40,485 nt of DNA, taken from a virus. The notes beneath the pieces were generated by a model. That model was not told where the DNA came from. It saw only the letters and a list, made by a program, of their open reading frames with translations, and searched no databases. The stretch lies in the IMG/VR virus record IMGVR_UViG_3300036832_001032, positions 1-40,485 of that record; one strand, written 5' to 3'. Positions 35,789 to 40,485 of this stretch are shown piece by piece (position 1 is the first letter of the stretch; each line of letters starts with the position of its first letter). A program made the position numbers and the translations under genes.

Positions 35789-37597
35789 TTAGAACCTCTC
35801 CCTCTGCACGTTGGCTTTGCGATTGATGTTCTTTATGTGCTCGCTAAACGCGAACGAGAGCACCGTCGCCGGGTTTGCCGGCGGAGGCTTGCCCTTCACC
35901 GAGTCCCACGTCAAGTTGCGCGCCACAAGCCCGTTGCGTCGCCACTCAACCCATGTGTGATGCGCGAGCACCGCCGCCGAAACAAGATCGTCATTCTCGC
36001 CCGTGTCAGGCCCCGCGCCAATCCAGCCCTCATCCTCGACGATGGCTTGGATTTGCTGAATGAGGCGGACGGAACGGATCTCGACGCGGCGCAGCATCAT
36101 CGAGTCGCGGAACTCGCTGTAGACTTGATGCTTGTTGTCTTGGTTCGTTTTCCAGGCGACCACGTTGCCGCCGCCGCCGAGCGTGTCGGCCCGTTTGTAG
36201 AGAAACCAGCGCACCGCCCCGATCATGTCGAGGATCTTGTCGGCGTCATTCTCGGCTTGAAGGATTCCGCGCTCGGCAAGCTGGCGGAGGTTGCGCACTT
36301 CCGGCAGCACGGCCGCGCCGACGCCGCTCACTTCGATGTTGGCGAGATGATCGCGGTAGCATCCGGCGAGATGCGCGAGCACCCATGAAAATTGATAGGT
36401 CAGCGGCTTGTTGGATGCGAACTCGGCGCATTGCACGATCCGGTCGGCGTAGCACCGCCACACGCTGATTGCGTGATCGTTAGCTTCGCCCCCGCCGCCC
36501 CCCGACGGATCGCCGCCGATGACGTACACGGCGTTTGGGCCGATCTCCGGCGGCTCCCACACGCGGAGCATCACGGAATCCCGGTCCTGCGTCGGCTCGA
36601 TCCTCGAGCCTAGAAACTGTTCCTCGAATGTGTACCTGTAGCCCTTGTAGAGCGGCCCATCCGTCAGGCTCTCGTTGATCTCGAGCGTCCGCCCCGCCGG
36701 AAAGAACGACGACCCCGAGGCTATGAAGCATTCGCGCTCTGTCCATGGGAAGTGTCTATCCATGTACTCTGGGGCGCGGAACTCGCTTTCGCGCCGCCAC
36801 CAGGCGATTTGCGACGGCGTCACTGTGACGCCGTAGTTCTGCTTGACGAAGCGCGCTCGCTTGATTTCTTCGTCTTGCAGCGTCCCGTCCCAATAGGTCT
36901 TGTAGTCCGGGTCGGATCGCGGAATCGAATAAGTCGGATTGCTCCAAAAGCCGACGAAGATAAACCGCATGTGGCGGTCTTGCTTGGCTTGCTGACAGAA
37001 ATTGTAGTACCAATTGAAGCCGTTCGCTATCGACTCCCACACATACAATCGGGTGGGGTTTATTCGCGCAAGCGACGCTTTCAGCGACTCGACACCAGCT
37101 AGTGATTTCCACTGTGCGCACTCCGTCGCGTGCATCATGTTGAGTGCGCGGCTCGCGCCAAGATCGGGGTTGCTCGCCGCCGCCAGCAAGTCAATGACGC
37201 TGCGGTTGGCGAACGCCATCCCCGTCCGGTTGTTGCTGACGAGCCGATGATCCGCCGAGCGCCATTCGGGCGGCAACGTCTCGAGGAGCGAGGCGAAGAT
37301 CCGGCGCAAGCGCTCGAGGTTGTCTGTGCGGTCGGCGATGATCGCGCCCTGCACGCCGGGATTAGCGAGCGCCCAAAACAATTCGATCACGCTGCAAACC
37401 GTCGTGATCGCGACTTGGCGACACTTCAAGACGACAAATTCGTGGACGCCCTCTTGCAACCCCTTCGCCACGGCGTCGATAACCATGCGCTGCGACATCC
37501 ATGGATCAACGTGGGCTCTACCTTCTTCCTTTGTGTCAATCTCTACAGCGGACAGTAGGTCATAGATTCCTTGGCGGATTGACGGCGGTCTAGGCAT
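35789..37597 (-). CDS. terL: Terminase large subunit
   Basis: A 602-residue protein. ATG 37597 has GGAGG 7 bases upstream; the longer frame is a shadow of the HNH gene. ATPase domain: Walker A-like LKCRQVAITT (57-66, with Ala63 where Gly is usual), Walker B/catalytic Glu in HATECAQW (E159). Nuclease domain: GGDPS (D363), NIEVSGVG (E421) and NDDLVSA (D535/D536). It cuts concatemers and pumps DNA into the capsid through the portal. No clear small subunit was identified; 38246-38506 is a candidate. Confidence 0.9.
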   Translation of the reverse strand: MPRPPSIRQGIYDLLSAVEIDTKEEGRAHVDPWMSQRMVIDAVAKGLQEGVHEFVVLKCRQVAITTVCSVIELFWALANPGVQGAIIADRTDNLERLRRIFASLLETLPPEWRSADHRLVSNNRTGMAFANRSVIDLLAAASNPDLGASRALNMMHATECAQWKSLAGVESLKASLARINPTRLYVWESIANGFNWYYNFCQQAKQDRHMRFIFVGFWSNPTYSIPRSDPDYKTYWDGTLQDEEIKRARFVKQNYGVTVTPSQIAWWRRESEFRAPEYMDRHFPWTERECFIASGSSFFPAGRTLEINESLTDGPLYKGYRYTFEEQFLGSRIEPTQDRDSVMLRVWEPPEIGPNAVYVIGGDPSGGGGGEANDHAISVWRCYADRIVQCAEFASNKPLTYQFSWVLAHLAGCYRDHLANIEVSGVGAAVLPEVRNLRQLAERGILQAENDADKILDMIGAVRWFLYKRADTLGGGGNVVAWKTNQDNKHQVYSEFRDSMMLRRVEIRSVRLIQQIQAIVEDEGWIGAGPDTGENDDLVSAAVLAHHTWVEWRRNGLVARNLTWDSVKGKPPPANPATVLSFAFSEHIKNINRKANVQRERF

Positions 37598-38039
37598 GGC
37601 GCGCCCTCCGCTTCGCATCCGTGATCCGGCCCCAACGCAGCGCGCATGTTCGGCATTTTCGCTTGCCTGTCTTGGGATCAACGCGAACGTTATCGCCGGA
37701 TAGCGGATGCCCCGCCTTGCAAAGCTCGCGTTTGCCGTAGCCGACGAGTCGGCCCTTCGCCTTGGCGTCTTGCATGTTCGCGGTGCGCGTCCCGGCGAAC
37801 AGATGATCGAGGTAATTGACGCAAAACGTGTTGTCGCAACGATGACAGGCGTCGCGCTCGTCATCGTCCTCGAGCCCCAAAGCGAGCCGCGTTACCTGGC
37901 GTCGACGACCATCCCAAATCCAAACGGGATATTTGTTCTTGCCGCCCGCGACGCCGCGCGTCCAAATCCAACATCCAGAATTTGGCTCGGGAACACTGTT
38001 TCGTTCGATTAGGTCCGGGATGCTAGGCGGTCTTGCCAT
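37590..38039 (-). CDS. HNH endonuclease
   Basis: A 149-residue protein. A zinc-type HNH core runs across about residues 60-100: ACHRCDN...CVNYLDHLFAGTRTANMQD with the catalytic His and the following Asn/His, plus a second Cys set (CKAGHPLSG, CRTC) that forms a NUMOD/zinc-finger-like tail. HNH proteins beside the large terminase are often needed for packaging cuts in HK97-type phages. It overlaps the terminase start by 8 bases. A free-standing homing endonuclease is the alternative. Confidence 0.8.
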   Translation of the reverse strand: MARPPSIPDLIERNSVPEPNSGCWIWTRGVAGGKNKYPVWIWDGRRRQVTRLALGLEDDDERDACHRCDNTFCVNYLDHLFAGTRTANMQDAKAKGRLVGYGKRELCKAGHPLSGDNVRVDPKTGKRKCRTCALRWGRITDAKRRARHA

Positions 38040-38262
38040 GCTGCACGGGCTCCGTCGACGTCGCCTGCGGCTGTTCGGGATAAATCAGGCTCAACGCCAT
38101 CTCGAGGATCTGTAGCCAGCGCTTGCGGTCATTCTGCGGCCAGGGATCGCCTGGCGCGGGAAGATGCTCGAGGAGCGCTTCAATGATCGGGTCAAGCTCG
38201 AGCCCGTTGGGCTCGCCGTTCGGCTCCTGTTGCTCGACGGTGTATTTAGGCGACTTCGGCAT
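38023..38262 (-). CDS. Small acidic protein before HNH
   Basis: A 79-residue protein with a helical centre (IIEALLEHLPAPGDPWPQNDRKRWLQILEMALSLI given as residues 26-60) and disordered ends. Overlaps both neighbours by 17 bases. No family recognised; position near the terminase suggests packaging. Confidence 0.55.
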   Translation of the reverse strand: MPKSPKYTVEQQEPNGEPNGLELDPIIEALLEHLPAPGDPWPQNDRKRWLQILEMALSLIYPEQPQATSTEPVQHGKTA

Positions 38263-38506
38263 GTTCGCTCCTCTGACGATAGATGTCGCCGCGCCGGCGC
38301 TTCCAGCGGCCGGCTAGGTAGCCTTGAAGCACCGTTTCTGGCGTGATCTCATGCTCAATGGCAAGGTCGAGAATGGTCGCGGCGCGCTCTGACCAACGCT
38401 CGCGGCGCTGTCTTTCAGCGTCACGCAACTGTTGCAAGCCATCCTCAATCGCTTGCGTTCGCTGCAAAATATCGTCGAGCCGCGCTTTCAACTCCTCGTT
38501 GTCCAT
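38246..38506 (-). CDS. Coiled-coil DNA-binding-like protein, possible small terminase
   Basis: An 86-residue protein. GGAG lies 8 bases before ATG 38506. A coiled-coil helix (about residues 3-40) is followed by a helix-turn-helix-like segment (AATILDLAIEHEITPETVLQGY) and a basic tail. First gene of the terminase operon, where a small terminase often lies; length is short for that family, so this is a guess from position. Confidence 0.45.
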   Translation of the reverse strand: MDNEELKARLDDILQRTQAIEDGLQQLRDAERQRRERWSERAATILDLAIEHEITPETVLQGYLAGRWKRRRGDIYRQRSEHAEVA

Positions 38507-38531
38507 CACGAATCTCCATGGTAAACGCGAA

Positions 38532-38562
38532 AACGCCGTCCCTTGGCGGGGACGGCGTTCTT
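38532..38562 (-). terminator. Leftward intrinsic terminator
   Basis: AACGCCGTCCC (38532-38542) and GGGACGGCGTT (38549-38559) make an 11-bp stem with a 6-base loop. On the minus strand it is followed by TTTTCGCGTTT. It should stop the leftward regulator transcript before the terminase operon. Confidence 0.6.
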
Positions 38563-38587
38563 ACTACTCCTAGTTTGGGCTATCTAT

Positions 38588-38623
38588 GGCCGCCAGCGCT
38601 TGTCGTCGCTGGCGGCCTTTTTT
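38588..38623 (+). terminator. Strong rightward intrinsic terminator
   Basis: GGCCGCCAGCG (38588-38598) pairs perfectly with CGCTGGCGGCC (38607-38617), followed by six T (38618-38623) on the plus strand. No plus-strand gene precedes it, so it either blocks antisense transcripts or forms an insulator with the terminator at 38532-38562. Confidence 0.7.
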
Positions 38624-38985
38624 CATTTGGGCGGATCGAGACGCGGGACGTACTTGCCGCATGAGTCGAGCGCTGCATGCGGACTCGTAAACCCGCAGCC
38701 TGGCGTCGTCGCCTCGAAATATGGCGCGGACGGCGGACGGTCAAACACGACTCCGCCGCCAGGTCCGATATGCCAGCCAGGCCCGAACTTGGGCGCGTTG
38801 GGCAAACATGCCGCGCCCTCGTTGTTGGGATGCTTCACCGCGCATTGGCAGTAGCGCGTGGGGTCTTTCTGCGCTTCCGCGACGCGGTACGGCATCTCCG
38901 CCATGCATTGGTCCATCGTGTACGTCTCGGCGAGCGCCGGCGCGCACGCCAACGCGCCACACAAAGCGATTATGGCTCGTCTCAT
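38623..38985 (-). CDS. Secreted cysteine-containing protein sharing a motif with the ejection protein
   Basis: A 120-residue protein with a signal peptide (residues 1-19, ending APALA). The mature part has six cysteines (CMAE, CQC, AACLP, GCGF, SCGK regions), likely disulphide-bonded in the periplasm. Residues 70-87, GWHIGPGGGVVFDRPPSA, closely match residues 325-342 of the large ejection-type protein (17028-19547). ATGA-coupled to the upstream regulator. A periplasmic superinfection-exclusion role is a hypothesis. Confidence 0.6.
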   Translation of the reverse strand: MRRAIIALCGALACAPALAETYTMDQCMAEMPYRVAEAQKDPTRYCQCAVKHPNNEGAACLPNAPKFGPGWHIGPGGGVVFDRPPSAPYFEATTPGCGFTSPHAALDSCGKYVPRLDPPK

Positions 38986-39350
38986 TGCGCGCGCTCCCGT
39001 AACTTGGCGAGGAGGTTGCGGCCCTGGCGGCTCAAGCTGTAGACGCGCTCACGCCGGTTCTCGACACTGACCTTGCCCACGACAAGCCCCGCGCCAGGCT
39101 CCATGCGCCGGTCATGGTCGCCAAGGTCGAGGAGGTTGCGGCTCATGGTCGATTGCGCGCAGCCGGCGAGCTTCGCCAGTTCGCCAACGGTGCGGCCCTC
39201 TTTCTGCGCCACCAGCACGAAGGCTTGCACCGCTCGAGCAGGCATCGTCCCGCGCAACCTGAGAAATGGCTCGAGGAGCACAAGCAACTGAGTCATCCAC
39301 GGATCAATGTCGCCGTCGATTATCGTATGGTTCTTAGTCCTGGCCGCCAT
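38982..39350 (-). CDS. MarR-like winged-helix regulator
   Basis: A 122-residue protein with the MarR order: helical dimer part (WMTQLLVLLEPFLRLRG), MPARAVQAFVLVAQKEGRTVGELAKLAG recognition region (residues about 36-65), SRNLLDLGDHDRRMEPGAGLV wing and VENRRERVYSLSRQGRNLL. It probably regulates phage transcription. Overlaps both neighbours by 4 and 17 bases. Confidence 0.7.
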   Translation of the reverse strand: MAARTKNHTIIDGDIDPWMTQLLVLLEPFLRLRGTMPARAVQAFVLVAQKEGRTVGELAKLAGCAQSTMSRNLLDLGDHDRRMEPGAGLVVGKVSVENRRERVYSLSRQGRNLLAKLRERAQ

Positions 39351-39834
39351 CTGATTTCACCTCCTGATTCAAACGTTGCTCCAATTCCTCGCCCTCGGGC
39401 GTGAGACGCCAAACGCCCTCGCCGACACGCTTGACGTAGCCGCGATGCTTCAACTTGCTCAACGACGCGCCGACGCCGTTGGTGTTGAATCCGTTCACCC
39501 GCCACATTTCGTGTATGCCGTCGAGCGAAGCCTCAAATTTCAGCGCCCGCAGCATGAGCGTGACGCCGTTGGGCTTGCCGCTTTTCACCGCCCTCATGCC
39601 AAGGTAGTTCCCTTCGCGCGCCTTGCGCTTCGGCCGCTCGCGCGCCGCGATCATCTTGGCGATGGTCGATTGCCGCACGGGTTTGAGCGCAACTGTTGAG
39701 TTTGCAACAGTTGCCTCGCGCTCGATCCGCAGATCGCTCACGCCGAGTTCCCCGCGCCCAAGCGCTTTGGCGAGCAAACCAACAAGCTGCTCGCCACGGT
39801 CTGGATCAACCGTCAGTGTGATTTTCAGGTTCAT
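39334..39834 (-). CDS. DNA-binding regulator with C-terminal winged helix
   Basis: A 166-residue protein. Residues 1-60 look like a small beta/alpha domain (NLKITLTVDPDRGEQLVGLLAKAL); about 65-85 basic; about 88-155 a winged helix (LMLRALKFEASLDGIHEMWR, ASLSKLKHRGYVKRVGEGVWRLTPEG). Partner or paralogue of the adjacent MarR-like gene. Coupled by ATGA. Confidence 0.6.
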   Translation of the reverse strand: MNLKITLTVDPDRGEQLVGLLAKALGRGELGVSDLRIEREATVANSTVALKPVRQSTIAKMIAARERPKRKAREGNYLGMRAVKSGKPNGVTLMLRALKFEASLDGIHEMWRVNGFNTNGVGASLSKLKHRGYVKRVGEGVWRLTPEGEELEQRLNQEVKSDGGQD

Positions 39835-40046
39835 TTAGTTATGTCCTGCTCAATCATGTCCTGCTCAATTTGGTCGGCCATGTTGCGCAACATCGCGGGT
39901 AGCCGAAGGGTGACGAAAAGGTCGGCTTGCACAGCAAAGCCCTCGCCCTTGTCGCCGTCGATCACGATAAGAACGACGGCGCGAGCATTGGCTTGCTCGC
40001 GAACTATCGTCGCCAAGTCGTCGTACTTGCCCGGTCCAACACTCAT
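39831..40046 (-). CDS. Small conserved-looking phage protein
   Basis: A 71-residue protein beginning MSVGPGKYDDLATIVREQ, followed by a beta strand (AVVLIVIDGDKGEGFAVQ) and a helix. I have the impression of a widespread small phage family with this start, role unknown. DNA repeats ATGTCCTGCTCAAT-type at 39841-39870 encode a repeated IEQDMIEQDI end. Confidence 0.6.
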   Translation of the reverse strand: MSVGPGKYDDLATIVREQANARAVVLIVIDGDKGEGFAVQADLFVTLRLPAMLRNMADQIEQDMIEQDITK

Positions 40047-40288
40047 AGGTCCACGATCCCGAGGCGCTTGCCGTAGCGCGCCAAAACTTTGTTGACGGTG
40101 ACAGTTTTCGGGGAAACGGTCTTGCCCGAAAACCAGTTGCGCAGAGTCGTGCGCGAGACGTTCGTCTCGTCGGCGACCTTGCGATATTCCGTGTGATCGA
40201 TAAGCGTTCGCATCTCATCGATCACGGGCCGCTTCTCGACGAAATTGTAAGATTTCGCGAGATTGAGCGCGCCGCGTGGTCCGTTCAT
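40043..40288 (-). CDS. Small HTH regulator
   Basis: An 81-residue protein. GAGGAGG lies 6 bases before ATG 40288; the longer upstream frame is a shadow. The HTH spans about residues 35-75 (YRKVADETNVSRTTLRNWFSGK, given as residues 33-54, then TVTVNKVLARYGKRLG). It belongs to the same compact XRE-like type as the protein at 14915-15202. Probably a key early regulator. Confidence 0.65.
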   Translation of the reverse strand: MNGPRGALNLAKSYNFVEKRPVIDEMRTLIDHTEYRKVADETNVSRTTLRNWFSGKTVSPKTVTVNKVLARYGKRLGIVDL

Positions 40289-40302
40289 TATGCCTCCTCG
40301 TA

Positions 40303-40473
40303 TCACGACTCGGGCCGGAAACCGGCTTCGCAGTTCATCTTGACGCACTCGCGTTGCACGACAGGATGCCAAAGGCCGCTGATTTCCGTGAAGATCTGAT
40401 AGTTGTCGCGCGCCCATTTCTGGAACGCGCGGGTTTGTTCGCGGTCGAGCCGCTTAAAGACGTTACTTGCCAT
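40303..40473 (-). CDS. Small protein at the right edge, 56 residues
   Basis: ATG 40473 has AAGAAAG about 6 bases upstream. Basic helical N-terminus (FKRLDREQTRAFQKWARDNY) and two Cys near the end. First gene of the leftward regulator operon; its promoter would lie within about 12 bases of the window end or beyond it. Function unknown. Confidence 0.5.
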   Translation of the reverse strand: MASNVFKRLDREQTRAFQKWARDNYQIFTEISGLWHPVVQRECVKMNCEAGFRPES

Positions 40474-40485
40474 ATCTTTCTTACT

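Noticed and set aside
1-40485. Integrase, excisionase or attachment site that would mark a temperate phage
   Set aside because: No tyrosine or serine recombinase signature was found in any frame; the HTH regulators alone do not establish lysogeny.

Overview
The window looks like most or all of a short-tailed (podovirus-like) double-stranded DNA phage genome of about 40 kb, from a GC-rich alphaproteobacterial host (Rhizobiales-like is my guess). It has a large terminase, portal, scaffold, major capsid, connector and tail-hub set, internal virion proteins, tail fibres and a lysis pair. It has no tail sheath, tail tube or tape-measure gene, no integrase and no RNA or DNA polymerase. No tRNA, CRISPR array or insertion sequence was seen. 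The host guess rests on GC-rich codon use, a PEP-CTERM protein of the alphaproteobacterial type and the small-protein families present.

Layout. (1) 60-347: a lone plus-strand small gene. (2) 5461 down to 304, minus strand: an operon of small proteins, a repeat-rich S74 tail fibre, a glycine-rich adhesin, an amidase endolysin and a holin-like protein, with a sigma70-like promoter at 5434-5461. (3) 5524-10060, plus strand: early genes, namely a zinc-ribbon protein, a VapE-type helicase, an iteron-like origin candidate at 7315-7420, then a train of very small, mostly unrecognised proteins with overlapping stop and start codons. (4) 12347 down to 10206, minus strand: HTH regulators, an adenine-type DNA methyltransferase and small proteins. 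(5) 12417-15603, plus strand: an Erf annealing protein and a YqaJ/lambda-type exonuclease with small membrane, zinc and HTH proteins. (6) 38506 down to 15609, minus strand: the virion operon, from HNH endonuclease and terminase to ejection-type proteins. (7) 40473 down to 38623, minus strand: DNA-binding regulators and a secreted protein, separated from the terminase operon by a pair of opposed terminators.

How it works together. Replication appears to use host polymerases plus VapE. Erf, YqaJ exonuclease and a RuvC-like resolvase handle recombination and concatemers. HNH endonuclease and terminase package DNA into a capsid with an SU10/P22-like connector. Ejection proteins, fibres and the holin/amidase pair deliver DNA and lyse the cell. 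Between terminase and portal sits a two-gene anti-defence islet, a Tad2-like and an Acb2/Tad1-like nucleotide sponge.

The most unusual locus is 24346-25193. It is a tightly packed array of seven very short genes (16-56 codons) encoding extremely arginine-rich peptides. Most have a strong Shine-Dalgarno sequence, and several SDs are built from the arginine codons or stop codon of the preceding gene. The array lies inside the virion operon between the tail hub and RuvC, and I propose that the peptides are protamine-like DNA-condensing or core peptides. Also notable are a PEP-CTERM exported protein within the capsid region, a secreted protein sharing an 18-residue motif with the large ejection protein, and repeated long out-of-phase gene overlaps.
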